64,000 nucleotides of DNA from Geobacter sp. FeAm09 (GCF_008330225.1 NZ_CP042466.1:3962001-4026000), one strand, 5' to 3'. Shown: positions 1 to 8,974, numbered from the stretch's first letter. The notes: a model not told the origin generated them from the sequence alone. Translations and numbers: made by a program.

Positions 1-191
1 GCGGCATCCCCGCCGAGGTCCTGCCCAACATCTTCGAGCCGTTTTTCACCACCAAGTCCCGGGGCACCGGCATGGGACTGCCGGTGGTCCAGCGCATCGC
101 CCGCATCTACCAGGGGACCGTTTCCGTCGAAAAGAGTTCGGCGGAGGGGACGGTTTTCCGCCTGGAATTTCCTGCCGTTGTGCCCGCCTGA
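1..191 (+). CDS. Histidine kinase, C-terminal end only (partial)
   Basis: The window opens inside a gene; the reading frame that runs from base 3 to the TGA at 189-191 encodes the tail of a GHKL ATPase domain. Visible are the F-box (FEPFFTTK) and the G2 box (GTGMGLPVV), followed by a short beta-strand end (GTVFRLEFPA), which together identify a two-component histidine kinase catalytic domain. The sensor and dimerisation parts lie outside the window, so the input cannot be said. A single-domain response regulator follows 94 bases later on the same strand and is a plausible partner. Confidence 0.85.
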   Translation, partial: GIPAEVLPNIFEPFFTTKSRGTGMGLPVVQRIARIYQGTVSVEKSSAEGTVFRLEFPAVVPA

Positions 192-285
192 AGCGTTAAA
201 ATTCCGGGGAGCCCGAGCATTCCACTTTTCTTTTGCACCACAAGTGGGATATAGTTGCCCTTATTTTCCCTTGGACGGGCCAGCC

Positions 286-684
286 ATGAAGGAATCGCGC
301 GGAAAAATCCTGATTATCGACGACGACCCCTTTTTCCAGAAAGTGCTTTCCGACGCCTTCAACGAGAACGGGTTTACCCCCCTCAACGCCAGCGACGGCA
401 TCGAGGGGATCAAGGTGTTCCTGGAAAAGGCCCCTGATGCCGTTCTTTCCGACCTGGTCATGCCGCGCATGGGTGGCGTCAGCACCTGCATGGAGATCAG
501 CCGTCTGGCCGGCGACCGGCAGCCGGTGATCGTCCTGTTGACCTCCATGTTCCATGAGCCTCCCCACGAGCATGAAACCCCCGACATGGGGGCCAAGGTG
601 CATATCCCCAAGTCCACCAAAGCGGTGGACATCGTCATCATTGTCGAGCAACTCCTGGGACGGAAGAAGGTGCAGCAAGGCTGA
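286..684 (+). CDS. Single-domain response regulator
   Basis: This 132-residue protein is a stand-alone receiver domain. The acidic pocket (IDDD, residues 11-14), the phospho-acceptor Asp56 in SDLVMP, the switch Thr86 and the Lys109 of HIPKS are all present, so it should accept phosphate. It carries no output domain and probably acts by protein contact or as a phosphate relay. I take the ATG at 286 because it starts the receiver fold directly; the frame is open further upstream to 178 but that extension has no homology that I recognise. It lies between a histidine kinase end and a FAD dehydrogenase whose start is only 3 bases after this stop. Confidence 0.85.
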   Translation: MKESRGKILIIDDDPFFQKVLSDAFNENGFTPLNASDGIEGIKVFLEKAPDAVLSDLVMPRMGGVSTCMEISRLAGDRQPVIVLLTSMFHEPPHEHETPDMGAKVHIPKSTKAVDIVIIVEQLLGRKKVQQG

Positions 685-687
685 CGG

Positions 688-2273
688 ATGCCGTTTATCT
701 ATCGTAATCTCATGCTCTCGCCCCATGAGGGGGAAGACCGCCTGCCGGCGCTTGTCGCCGCGCAGTTCGGCGTCCCCCGCGCAGCCCTGCACGGGTTCCG
801 CATCCTCCGCAAGGGGATCGACGCCCGCCGCAAGCCGCGCATCAAGGTGATCTACACCGTCTCCTTCTCCCTTGCCGACGACGCGCCCCTTTTGGCCCGC
901 CTCGACCGCGAGCCGGACCTGGAATGGCAACCGGCGCCGGCGCCGGAGGTCTTCCCGACGGTCGGGTCATCCCGGCGGATCGTCATCGTGGGGAGCGGCC
1001 CGGCCGGGCTGTTCGCGGCGCTGCGCCTGGCCAGGTACGGCCTGCCGGCCACCCTGGTGGAGCGGGGGCAGCCGGTGGAGCAGCGCAGCCTGGACGTGCA
1101 GAAGTTCTGGAAGACCGGGCTCTTGGACCCGGAGAGCAATGTCCAGTTCGGCGAAGGGGGGGCCGGCACCTTCTCCGACGGCAAGCTGACCTGCCGCTCC
1201 AAAGACCCTCTGGGCTCCTGGGTGCTGGAACAGATGGCCGATTTCGGCGCGCCGCCGGAAATCCGCTACCTGGCCAAGCCCCATATCGGCACCGACCGCC
1301 TGCGCACGGTGGTGGCCGCCATGCGGCGGCACCTCCTGGAGCGGGGGTTCGCCATCCGCTTCGGCTGCCGGCTCACCGACATCGTGACCGCCCGGGGGGC
1401 GTTGCCTCGGTCATCGTCAATGACGGGACGGAGCTGCCGTGCGACCTCTTGGTGCTGGCCAGCGGCCACAGCGCCCGGGACACCTACGAGATGCTGGAGC
1501 GGCGCCGTGTGCCGCTGGAGCGCAAGGCCTTCGCCATGGGGCTGCGGGTGGAGCACCCCCAGGCCCTGATCGACCGCATTCAGTACGGCGGCCCGCGCCA
1601 CCCCAACCTTCCGGCGGCCGACTATGCCGTCGCCTGGAACAACGGCGCCACCGGCCGCAGCGCCTATTCCTTCTGCATGTGCCCCGGCGGGGTGGTCATC
1701 GGCGGCGCCTCCGAGGAGGGGGGCGTGGTCACCAACGGCATGAGCGGCCAGATGCGGGATACCCCGTTCGCCAACAGCGCCCTGGTGGTAAACGTCACCC
1801 CGGACGATTTTAGCGGCGCCGACCCCCTGGCGGGCGTCCGGTTCCAGCGCCACTGGGAGCGCCAGGCCTTCCTGGCCGGCGGGGGCGGCTACCGTGCCCC
1901 GGCGAGCAACCTCATGGGGTTTTTGGGGCTGCCGGGCAAAGGGCTGCTCTCGTCCAGCTACCGCCCGGGCATCGTCGAGGCCGACCTGGATACGGTGCTG
2001 CCGCGGTTCATCACCCAGACCCTGCGGGAAGGGATCAACGAATTCGGGCGCAAGCTGCGGGGCTTCGTCACCGCTGAGGCCGTGCTGGTGGGCATCGAGT
2101 CCCGCACCTCGGCGCCGGTGCGCATCCCGCGCAATGAGCACTACGAGTCGGTGGGGCTGGCGGGGCTCTACCCGGCCGGCGAGGGCGCCGGCTATGCCGG
2201 CGGCATCATGAGCGCGGCCATCGACGGCATCAGGATCGCGGACACCATCGCGGCCCGGTTGAAAGGTTGTTGA
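688..2273 (+). pseudogene. FAD-dependent dehydrogenase (COG2509-like), single-base frameshift
   Basis: The gene encodes a NAD(P)/FAD-dependent oxidoreductase of the family of uncharacterised dehydrogenases with an N-terminal RNA-binding-like extension. The dinucleotide motif GSGPAGLFAAL sits near residue 100 and the substrate/FAD region GEGGAGTFSDGKLTCR near 155. The start is in one frame (688 to about 1400) and the rest, including the C-terminal FAD motif PAGEGAGYAGGIMSAA, continues in another to 2273. The switch falls at a run of six G (1394-1399): one extra G would give RGGVASVIVNDGTEL and a normal protein of about 528 residues. So the gene is either freshly broken or miscalled. It starts 3 bases after the response regulator. 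Confidence 0.85.
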
Positions 2274-2290
2274 AAAACAGTCATCTCGCC
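2265..2290 (+). repeat. Half copy of the GTTGTTGAAAAACAG intergenic element
   Basis: The 26 bases repeat the left end of the elements at 3515 and 16003 (GGTTGTTGAAAAACAG followed by a CATCTCGCC block). The matching right end is missing; instead the sequence runs into a block resembling the inverse of ACCACGGAGAACGCGG, another dispersed motif. The first bases of the copy encode the last two residues and stop (Gly-Cys-TGA) of the dehydrogenase gene. Confidence 0.7.
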
Positions 2291-2402
2291 GATTTTCTCC
2301 ATGGCCCTCCGCGTTCTCCGTGGTACATGTTGTTTCAGGATGCTTTTCGCTTTCCTGATGAAGTGAGTACAAGGTCGTGTTCGTACGATAAAGGAGCGTC
2401 AC

Positions 2403-3512
2403 GTGGCAAAACAATTCGTAGCCGACATCAAGGACCGGGACCCGGTCTCCGCCGTTTTCCTGGTCAAGGAAAAGATCATGGCCATGGCCAAGAACGGCAA
2501 ACCCTATATGAACCTGCGCCTCATGGACAAGAGCGGCGAGGTGGACGCCAAGGTCTGGGACAACGTGGACGTTCTGGACAAGCTCTTCGAGCGGGACGAT
2601 TTCGTGCAGGTGCGCGGCAAGGCGTCGGTCTATCTGAACAAGATGCAGGTGGTGGTGGCCGAGATCACCCGGATTCCCGAGGAGGCGGTCAACCTGGCCG
2701 ACTTTCTGCCCGAATCCCCCCGGGACAAGGACGACATGTCCCGGGAGTTGGATGCGCTGGTGGCCGCCATTGCCGATCCGCACCTCAAGGGGCTCATGGA
2801 TACGTTCCTGGCGGATGAACCGCTCATGGCCAAGTACCGCACGGCCCCGGCGGCCAAGGGGATGCACCACGTGTACCTGGGGGGGCTCATGGAGCATTCC
2901 CTCTCGGTGGCCCGGCTGGTGAAGACCATTGTGCCGTTGTACGAGGGGATCAACGAGGACCTGCTGGTGGTGGGGGCGCTGCTGCACGATGTGGGCAAGA
3001 TCCACGAGATGAGCTACGAGCGCGCCTTCGACTATACGGACGAGGGGAAGCTTTTGGGGCACATCACCATCGGCGTGGAACTGGTGGAGGACAAGATTCG
3101 CACGGTGGAGGGGTTCCCGCGGGAGCTGGCCATGCTGCTCAAGCACATGCTCCTCTCCCACCACGGCCAGTACGAGTACGGTTCGCCCAAGCGCCCCAAG
3201 ACCGTGGAGGCCACCATCCTCAACTACCTGGACGATATGGACTCCAAGATCAACGGCATCCAAGCCCACATCGCCCGGGAAAGCGCCAGCAGTTCCCGCT
3301 GGACCTCCCACCACCGGCTCTACGACCGCTATTTCTTCAAGGGCAACGGCATGGACGGCGAGCAGGAGGTGGTGCATGAGGAGTGCGAAGAGCAGGCGCC
3401 GGAGGAGCCGGTCATCCAGCGGGAATCCCCCGTTCGCCCGACGCAGCGGGAGGAAAAGCCGCACTTCAGCAATCAGCCTCTGAAGGCGTTGGAGAACCTG
3501 GACCTGTTCTAG
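2403..3512 (+). CDS. OB-fold/HD-domain 3'-5' exoribonuclease (YhaM family)
   Basis: The 369-residue product has an N-terminal OB fold (about residues 10-95, with LVKEKI..NGKPYMNLRLMD) that binds single-stranded nucleic acid and an HD phosphohydrolase domain (about 155-290) with the metal-binding signature LLHDVGKIHEM and an upstream His in MEHSLSVA. This order is typical of YhaM exoribonucleases, which degrade RNA or DNA from the 3' end in the cytoplasm. The GTG start at 2403 is preceded by AAAGGAG with good spacing. The last 50 residues are acidic and Pro-rich and look like a flexible tail. The gene stands alone, ending immediately before a repeat element. Confidence 0.85.
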   Translation: MAKQFVADIKDRDPVSAVFLVKEKIMAMAKNGKPYMNLRLMDKSGEVDAKVWDNVDVLDKLFERDDFVQVRGKASVYLNKMQVVVAEITRIPEEAVNLADFLPESPRDKDDMSRELDALVAAIADPHLKGLMDTFLADEPLMAKYRTAPAAKGMHHVYLGGLMEHSLSVARLVKTIVPLYEGINEDLLVVGALLHDVGKIHEMSYERAFDYTDEGKLLGHITIGVELVEDKIRTVEGFPRELAMLLKHMLLSHHGQYEYGSPKRPKTVEATILNYLDDMDSKINGIQAHIARESASSSRWTSHHRLYDRYFFKGNGMDGEQEVVHEECEEQAPEEPVIQRESPVRPTQREEKPHFSNQPLKALENLDLF

Positions 3513-3514
3513 TT

Positions 3515-3731
3515 GGTTGTTGAAAAACAGCCATCGGGCCTTCGTCCTCGAAAGCCCTTTCGTGCGGCGGAGCGCCCCTCATCCTATCCTTCTCCCAAAG
3601 GGAGAAGGGATACCGTTACCCTCTCCCTCCGGGAGAGGGTGGCCAAAGGCCGGCTGAGGGCCTCCGCAGGGCTTGTCGAGCGGGTGCGCTGATCTGACTA
3701 TTTTTGAACAACCTCATTTTTTCAACAATCT
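3515..3731. repeat. Complete intergenic inverted-end element with a nested hairpin repeat
   Basis: The element starts with GGTTGTTGAAAAACAGCC and ends with GATCTGACTATTTTTGAACA plus a second end TTTTTTCAACAA, so the ends are inverted repeats (GTTGTTGAAAAACAG against GTTGTTCAAAAATAG). It shares its flanks with the copy at 16003. Its middle carries an extra block of about 90 bases absent from that copy, rich in small hairpins (CTTCTCCCAAAGGGAGAAG and CCCTCTCCCTCCGGGAGAGG); this looks like a second dispersed repeat inserted into the first. No open reading frame is credible in it. Confidence 0.75.
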
Positions 3732-3732
3732 G

Positions 3733-4590
3733 CTATGGCGTTTTCACCAGCCCCCGCAGCACCCCCAGATTGACCCCGTCCATCTCGTCGTTGTCCCCCT
3801 TTGGGGTCTCCAGGATCTTGGGGATCTTCGCAAAGCGCGGGTCGTTGAGGATGAAGCGGAACGGATTCAGCCCCAGGGCACCCTGGCCGATGTGGTCGTG
3901 CCGGTCCACCCGGGAGCCGAGCCCCTTCTTCGAGTCGTTGAAATGGAAGCATTGCAGGAGCCCCAGGCCGATGATGCGGTCGAACTGGGCCATGGTATCG
4001 GCGTACCCCTCATCCGTGGCGGTGTCGTAGCCCGCGGCAAAGGTGTGGCAGGTGTCGAAGCAGACGCCGAATTTGTCCGGGAATTTCGAGCCGTCGATGA
4101 TGGCCTGCAACTCCTCGAAGGTCCTTCCCAGGTTGGTCCCCTGGCCGGCGGTGGTCTCCAGCAGCACTTTTCCCTCGAATTGGGGGACCTCCCGGAACAA
4201 CTGGTCGAAAGCCTCGATCACCCGCCCCAGGCCGGCCGCAGGCTCATCCGCCAGGTGCGAGCCGGGGTGCATGACCACCTTGGCGATGCCGAGCCGGGCG
4301 CAGGTCTCCAGCTCGTCCCGGAAGGCGGCCAGGCTCTTGTCCCGCACCTCGCCGGGTGCCGCCGCCAGGTTGATCAGGTAGATGTCGTGGGAGATCACCT
4401 CGTGCAGGCCGGAGGCGGCGAATTTTTCCCGGAACAGGGCGGCGTCCGCCTCGCTCACCGGCTTGCCCTTCCACTGGTTGGAATTGCGGGTGAAGATCTG
4501 CACCACGCCGCAACCGGCGGCAACGGCCCGGTCGATGGCCAGGTGCAGGCCGCCGGAGATGGACATGTGGGCGCCGAGATAGTCGTTCAT
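3733..4590 (-). CDS. nfo: Deoxyribonuclease IV (endonuclease IV)
   Basis: A 285-residue AP endonuclease that cuts 5' to abasic sites and removes 3' blocking groups in base excision repair. The start MNDYLGAHMSISGG and the whole series of zinc ligands of the family are visible: HPGSHL, ETTAGQGTNLG, CFDTCHTFAAGYD, HFNDSKK, RVDRHDHIGQG and the final ETP. Length and order match the EndoIV TIM barrel exactly. Its ATG overlaps the TGA of moeA upstream by four bases (ATGA), so the two are translationally coupled and transcribed right to left. It ends immediately beside the repeat element at 3515-3731. Confidence 0.97.
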   Translation of the reverse strand: MNDYLGAHMSISGGLHLAIDRAVAAGCGVVQIFTRNSNQWKGKPVSEADAALFREKFAASGLHEVISHDIYLINLAAAPGEVRDKSLAAFRDELETCARLGIAKVVMHPGSHLADEPAAGLGRVIEAFDQLFREVPQFEGKVLLETTAGQGTNLGRTFEELQAIIDGSKFPDKFGVCFDTCHTFAAGYDTATDEGYADTMAQFDRIIGLGLLQCFHFNDSKKGLGSRVDRHDHIGQGALGLNPFRFILNDPRFAKIPKILETPKGDNDEMDGVNLGVLRGLVKTP

Positions 4591-5813
4591 GGGGCCGCCT
4601 CCAGAAGGTCGATGTGGTTCCCGTAAAAATGTGCGTCCACCTCGTCGCCGGCGGCGAACCGGGTGGCCTCGGCCGGCAGCACGGCGATGGCCTCGGCGTC
4701 CACCATGGTCTTGAGGATCGCGGTCTGCTGGTTGCCGGCCGACGTGGCGTACCAGCGCCCCTCCTCCCGCTCCAGGCGAAGGCGCACGATCTGGACCTTG
4801 CCCGCCTTCTTGCGCACCTCGTCGCGCAGCACGACCTTGAAGAGCGGCCGCAGTACCCGGCCATGCCCCTGCATTGCAAGCAGGGCCGGCCGCACGAACT
4901 CCTCGAAGGTGATCATGGTGGAGACCGGGTTGCCGGGGAGGGAGAACACGGGGGTCGTGCCGTGGAGGGCAAAAGCCGTAGGCCCCCCCGGCTTGATGCC
5001 GACCTTCCAGAACACCTGCCGCGCCCCCAACTCCTCCAGTACGTCGCGCACCAGGTCCCGGTCGCCGGCCGAAACGCCGGCCGAGGTAATCAGGACGTCG
5101 GCCTTCAGCCCCGCCCCCAGTTTTTCCAGGTGGCTCGCCCGCGTATCCCGGGCGATGCCCAGGATGAGGGGGGCCGCCCCCGCCTCCCGCACCGCCGCCG
5201 CCAGGGAGATGGCGTTGCTGTTGACGATCTCCCCCGGCCCCGGGGTGGCGCCCAGTTCCACGAGTTCGTCGCCGGTGGAGAGGATCGCCACGGTGGGGCG
5301 GCGATAGACCGGCACCAGCGCCTTGCCGAAGCTGGCCAGCATGTTCACCTCCGGCGGACGGATGACCGACCCGGCCCGGAGGAAGGTCACCCCGGCCGCC
5401 ACGTCCTCGCCCCGGAAACGGATGTGCTGCCCCTGCTGGACCGGCTCATTCAGGGTGACCTCCCGGTCGCCGTTGTCGGTCTCCTCCACCGGCACCACTG
5501 CGTCACACCCCTCGGGGGTGGGGGCGCCGGTCATGATCCTGACGGCGCAGCCCGGTTCCACGCGCACGCCGTCGGCCTTGGCCCCGGCCGGCAAAAAGCC
5601 GCTGACCCGCAGCGTGGCGGGGGTTGCCGCGCAATCGGCGGACCTGACGGCATAGCCGTCCATGGCCGAGTTGTTCCACAAGGGCATGTCCCACGGTGCG
5701 GCCACATCCTCGGCCGCGACGCGGCCCACGGCGTCCAGGAGATGAATCCGCTCCGTGCCGACGGGCGTGACGGAGGACAGGATGACCTTCCGGGCTTCTT
5801 CGAATGAAACCAT
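4587..5813 (-). CDS. moeA: Molybdopterin molybdenumtransferase
   Basis: This 408-residue enzyme inserts molybdate into adenylylated molybdopterin to make molybdenum cofactor. Family blocks seen are NSAMDGYAVRSAD, ILSTGDELVELG, NSNAISLAAAV, TSAGVSAGDRDLV, VGIKPGGPTAF and SLPGNPVSTMITFEEF, followed by the C-terminal beta-barrel domain. The frame stays open upstream, but the ATG at 5813 is the right start because MVSFEEA is the family's beginning and GGAGGG-like Shine-Dalgarno bases (AGGAGGGATTGC) precede it. It is coupled to nfo by a four-base overlap. Moco enzymes such as formate dehydrogenase or nitrate reductase must be encoded outside the window. Confidence 0.95.
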   Translation of the reverse strand: MVSFEEARKVILSSVTPVGTERIHLLDAVGRVAAEDVAAPWDMPLWNNSAMDGYAVRSADCAATPATLRVSGFLPAGAKADGVRVEPGCAVRIMTGAPTPEGCDAVVPVEETDNGDREVTLNEPVQQGQHIRFRGEDVAAGVTFLRAGSVIRPPEVNMLASFGKALVPVYRRPTVAILSTGDELVELGATPGPGEIVNSNAISLAAAVREAGAAPLILGIARDTRASHLEKLGAGLKADVLITSAGVSAGDRDLVRDVLEELGARQVFWKVGIKPGGPTAFALHGTTPVFSLPGNPVSTMITFEEFVRPALLAMQGHGRVLRPLFKVVLRDEVRKKAGKVQIVRLRLEREEGRWYATSAGNQQTAILKTMVDAEAIAVLPAEATRFAAGDEVDAHFYGNHIDLLEAAP

Positions 5814-5959
5814 GCAATCCCTCCTGGCAGATGATGGGACCACAATAGCGGGAACACCGCAAAAACACAATATGATTGCTAACCTCGCGGTGATGGGTAT
5901 AATGACAGACCGGAGGCACCGGAACCAGGTGCCGTCATGCCACGGTAGGAGAATCACGT

Positions 5960-7009
5960 ATGACCCTGTCCCACGAAGCAAAAGTCGGCCTGTTCTTCAT
6001 CCTCAGCATCGTCCTGTTCGGCCTGATGCTGGAGGTGGGCAATCGCTGGAAGATCTTTGACCGGGGAGTCCCCTACAAGGTGTTCCTCTCCTCCACCACC
6101 GGGCTCAAGCAGGGGGACGCCGTCAAGCTGGCCGGCGTCGAGGTGGGGACGATCGAAAAGATCGCCGTTCAGGACGGCAGGGTGCAGGTGGACTTCGAGG
6201 TCAAGCCGGGTACCCATATCAAGCAGGACACGGTGGCCAGCATCCGCATGACGAGCATGCTGGGCGGCCAATTCCTGGGGCTTTCCTTCGGCTCGCCCGC
6301 AAGCCCCGAACTTCCTCCGGGCAGCACGGTAAAAAGTACCGAAGCGTTCGGCATCGACGCCATTATGGATAATGTGGGGGGGCTGACCAAGGACGCCAAG
6401 CAGCTGATCGTCGATCTGAACCGCAACCAGAACGAGGTCATGGCCAAGGTCTCCGCCATCCTGGACGAGAACCGTGCCGCGGTGAACACCTCGCTCAAGA
6501 GCATCTCCAGCATTACCACCAAGATCGACCGGGGCGAGGGCGCCCTGGGGATGCTGGTGAACGACAAACAGTTGGGGCGGGACATCCGGGACGTGGCCGG
6601 CAGCCTGAAGACGGTCAGCGCCCGACTGGAGCGGGGCGAGGGGACGGCCGGCAAGCTGTTGACCGACGACCGCCTCTACACCGACGCCCTGGCCACGGTG
6701 CGGGAGATGCGTGACGGGATGGGGTCGCTGAACCGCATTGCCGCCCGCATCGACAAGGGGGAAGGGACGGCCGGCAAACTGGTCAACGACCCGGCCCTCT
6801 ACAACGAACTGAAGGACACGGTGGCCAACTTGAAGGAGATTACCCGCAAGATCAACAGCGGGGAGGGCACCATCGGCAAGCTGGTCAACGACGACAAGCT
6901 GTACCTGAATGCCATATCGACCCTCAAGAAGACCGAAAAGACCATGGAAGGGCTGCAGGACACCGGCCCCATCTCGGTTATCGGCAGCGTCGTCGGCACA
7001 CTGTTCTGA
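5960..7009 (+). CDS. MCE-family (MlaD-like) lipid transport protein
   Basis: A 349-residue membrane-anchored periplasmic protein. A single N-terminal helix (about residues 9-27, VGLFFILSIVLFGLMLEVG) is followed by one MCE domain (about 38-115; GLKQGDAVKLAGVEVGTI, SMLGGQFLGL), the substrate-binding module of Mla-type ABC systems that move phospholipids between membranes. The rest is helical and carries four copies of a motif of the form GEG-x-x-GKL-(V/L)-x-DD-x-LY at about residues 193, 228, 263 and 298; this periodic tail is common in MCE proteins and may form a tube. No permease or ATPase gene is adjacent; a broken mlaE lies at 24.5 kb. The next gene starts 8 bases after the stop. Confidence 0.9.
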   Translation: MTLSHEAKVGLFFILSIVLFGLMLEVGNRWKIFDRGVPYKVFLSSTTGLKQGDAVKLAGVEVGTIEKIAVQDGRVQVDFEVKPGTHIKQDTVASIRMTSMLGGQFLGLSFGSPASPELPPGSTVKSTEAFGIDAIMDNVGGLTKDAKQLIVDLNRNQNEVMAKVSAILDENRAAVNTSLKSISSITTKIDRGEGALGMLVNDKQLGRDIRDVAGSLKTVSARLERGEGTAGKLLTDDRLYTDALATVREMRDGMGSLNRIAARIDKGEGTAGKLVNDPALYNELKDTVANLKEITRKINSGEGTIGKLVNDDKLYLNAISTLKKTEKTMEGLQDTGPISVIGSVVGTLF

Positions 7010-7017
7010 GCCCGGCC

Positions 7018-7899
7018 ATGGCACCCGCAACCGGTAGCAGTATTATGGATATCGTCCTCGGCACCTTCACCATGCGCCCCTACGTGTTTGCCTTCTTCGG
7101 GGCGTACCTCCTGGCCTGCGTGCCCCATGTGGGGTGGCGCAGGACCATGCTCTTCACCCTGGCCGGCTATCTCATCGCCTTTGCCTCGGAGTGGCTCTCC
7201 ATCAACACCGGCTTCCCCTACGGCTGGTACTACTACATCGACACCACCAGCAGCAGGGAGTTGTGGCTTGCCGGGGTGCCGTTCTTCGATTCGCTCTCCT
7301 ACGTCTTTTTGACCTATTGCAGCTACACCACGGCCCTGTTCATCATTTCGCCCCTCAAGTCCTGGCGCTGGAACGTGGCCACCCTGGAGACGCGCGCCAT
7401 CCGCCGTTCCCTGTCGGCGCTGGTCCTGGGGGCGTTCCTGCAAACCTTTCTCGACATCGTGATCGACCCGGTGGCCCTCCAGGGGCGGCGCTGGTTTCTC
7501 GGGCAGATCTACGGCTACCGGGAACAGGGCCTCCACTTCGGCGTGCCGTTCTCCAACTATTGGGGGTGGCTCTTGACCAGTTTCTGCCTGGTGGCCGCCT
7601 TCCAGATGATCGACGCCCGCCGCCTGGACGACGCGCCCAGGGGCGTCTGCAACCTCCCCTTCCGCTCCCTTTTGGGGCCGGTCCTCTACCTGTCGGTGCT
7701 CGTCTTCAACATCACCATGACCATCCTGATCGGCGAGCGCTTCATGGCCCTGTGCAGCATCCTTGTCTACAGCCTGCCGCTGGTGATGGTCGTCACCCTG
7801 GCGCTGCGGCGGGTCAACCGCTACACCAAGGAGGAGTTCGGCGACCATGTGCGGGACTACCCCTGGTCCCCGGCGGCTACCACGCCGAAAGCCCGCTAG
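7018..7899 (+). CDS. Carotenoid biosynthesis (DUF422, CruF-like) membrane protein
   Basis: A 293-residue integral membrane protein with about seven hydrophobic segments. The conserved pieces GYLIAFASEWLSINTGFPYGWYYY (read here as two parts, FASEWLSI and GFPYGWYYY), FDSLSYVFL, FLDIVIDPVALQGRRW and GVPFSNYWGW identify the DUF422 family, which includes carotenoid 1',2'-hydratases such as CruF. Either the ATG at 7018 or the one at 7045 (MDIVLGTF) could be used; the first is closer to the upstream stop. It sits 8 bases after the MCE gene, suggesting co-transcription. No other carotenoid gene is in the window, so the precise reaction cannot be assigned. Confidence 0.8.
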   Translation: MAPATGSSIMDIVLGTFTMRPYVFAFFGAYLLACVPHVGWRRTMLFTLAGYLIAFASEWLSINTGFPYGWYYYIDTTSSRELWLAGVPFFDSLSYVFLTYCSYTTALFIISPLKSWRWNVATLETRAIRRSLSALVLGAFLQTFLDIVIDPVALQGRRWFLGQIYGYREQGLHFGVPFSNYWGWLLTSFCLVAAFQMIDARRLDDAPRGVCNLPFRSLLGPVLYLSVLVFNITMTILIGERFMALCSILVYSLPLVMVVTLALRRVNRYTKEEFGDHVRDYPWSPAATTPKAR

Positions 7900-8004
7900 C
7901 TACCTCCCCGATACACGGCAAAACGGCAATTCTGCCACTGGGACGCAGAGAAAACCACGGGGATTTTCACCTGTTGTTCCGGCGATTACATGGGCAAATC
8001 CTGG

Positions 8005-8056
8005 CGTAGGGGCGCATTGCATGCGCCCTGGTTGGGCGAATAGCAGTTCGCCCCCA
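8005..8056. repeat. Compound palindromic intergenic repeat
   Basis: Two hairpins stand side by side, GGGCGCATTGCATGCGCCC and GGGCGAATAGCAGTTCGCCC, and are enclosed by inverted ends GTAGGGGCG and CGCCCCCAC. The structure resembles short dispersed palindromes scattered between genes in many proteobacteria. The same intergenic stretch (7900-8160) also holds a fragment CGCAGAGAAAACCACGG, related to fragments near 2300 and 28180. Confidence 0.6.
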
Positions 8057-8105
8057 CGGTTCGGATCTGCAGCCACCGAGACAATACCGTCAGATCAGGA
8101 ATAAA

Positions 8106-8143
8106 GAACAGGGATAAAGGTTGCCTGATCCTTATCCCTGTTC
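8106..8143 (-). terminator. Rho-independent-type terminator of the nucleosidase gene
   Basis: On the minus strand GAACAGGGATAAGG pairs with CCTTTATCCCTGTTC across a short loop and is followed by TTTATT. It lies 18 bases after the stop of the nucleosidase gene. Confidence 0.6.
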
Positions 8144-8160
8144 ATCTCCGTGGCTAATGT

Positions 8161-8907
8161 TTATAGGGACGCCAGCAACCGGGCGACGGCCTGGGCAAGG
8201 CTGTCCGTGGCGATGCGGCTGTTGCGGGCCAGGCGGATGAGCTGGGGCATGATCCACGGCTTGCGCAGGATGGTGAGGGCGACTTTGTGGGGGCGGATGC
8301 GCAGGTCGCGGTCGGTGAACTCGTCCAGGGAGAAGCCCAACTCCTCGTCGGCCGGGTCGCTGACGGTGCGGATGCCCAGGAAGGGGATGCCGTGTTCCGC
8401 GGCCACGATGGCGATGGCGGCGCTCTCCATCTCCACCACCGGGCAGGAGGCGCCGGGGGGGAGCAGCGGGGCGAGCTGCCTTTTCTCCATGATCGTGGGG
8501 GTGCCGGCAAACAGGCTGGCGAACACCCGCGCACCCGCCGCCGACTGCCGGGCGACGAAGTTGTGCCCCGCCGCGGCCAGCTCCACGGGGACCTGCTGAA
8601 CCGTCCCCTGGGCGACGATACACAACTCCCTGCTCACCGCCACGTCGCCGACGCGCAGTTCCGGCGCAACGCCGCCGCACAAGCCGGCCGAGATCAGCAG
8701 GTCGGGGCGGTATTCCCCCAAGAGCGCCTCCACCGCAGCCGCGGCATTTTTGAAGCCCATGCCGGACTCGACCAGCAGCAGCCCACATTCCGGCGTGCGG
8801 CGGCAAAAAGCCCTGAAACGCCCGATCCGCAGGGACTCAGCCGCCCCGGCGGCCTTCCGGCAGGCCCGTGTCTCCTCGGGCATGGCGGTGATGATGGCAA
8901 TGTTCAT
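8161..8907 (-). CDS. Nucleoside phosphorylase/nucleosidase family protein (MTA/SAH nucleosidase-like)
   Basis: A 248-residue PNP/UDP-phosphorylase family protein. It begins MNIAIITAMPEETRAC, has the glycine-rich nucleoside site LLISAGLCGGVAPELRVGDV and the ribose/base-site signature VEMESAAIAIVAAEHGIPFLGIRTVSD, as in MTA/SAH nucleosidases, futalosine hydrolases and the HpnG proteins of hopanoid clusters. Which purine nucleoside it cleaves cannot be told from the sequence. I place the start at 8907 rather than at the first ATG of the frame (8937), because the family begins there and an AGGAG lies 12 bases upstream. It is a single transcription unit with its own terminator. Confidence 0.75.
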   Translation of the reverse strand: MNIAIITAMPEETRACRKAAGAAESLRIGRFRAFCRRTPECGLLLVESGMGFKNAAAAVEALLGEYRPDLLISAGLCGGVAPELRVGDVAVSRELCIVAQGTVQQVPVELAAAGHNFVARQSAAGARVFASLFAGTPTIMEKRQLAPLLPPGASCPVVEMESAAIAIVAAEHGIPFLGIRTVSDPADEELGFSLDEFTDRDLRIRPHKVALTILRKPWIMPQLIRLARNSRIATDSLAQAVARLLASL

Positions 8908-8974
8908 AACGTGGTCGCTCCTGGCCGGACTGTACAATTATCGCGGCTGTTTTTCAAAGCCTAATATGAAATGC

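Noticed and set aside
688-2273. Reading the FAD dehydrogenase as two separate genes
   Set aside because: The two frames together give one continuous family fold; neither half alone has a normal start or end, and one base restores a single protein.
1266-3464. Very long antisense open frame (732 codons)
   Set aside because: It runs opposite to two recognisable genes and spans the repeat at 2265; its residues show the His/Gly/Leu/Val-rich bias of a GC-rich shadow frame and no motif.
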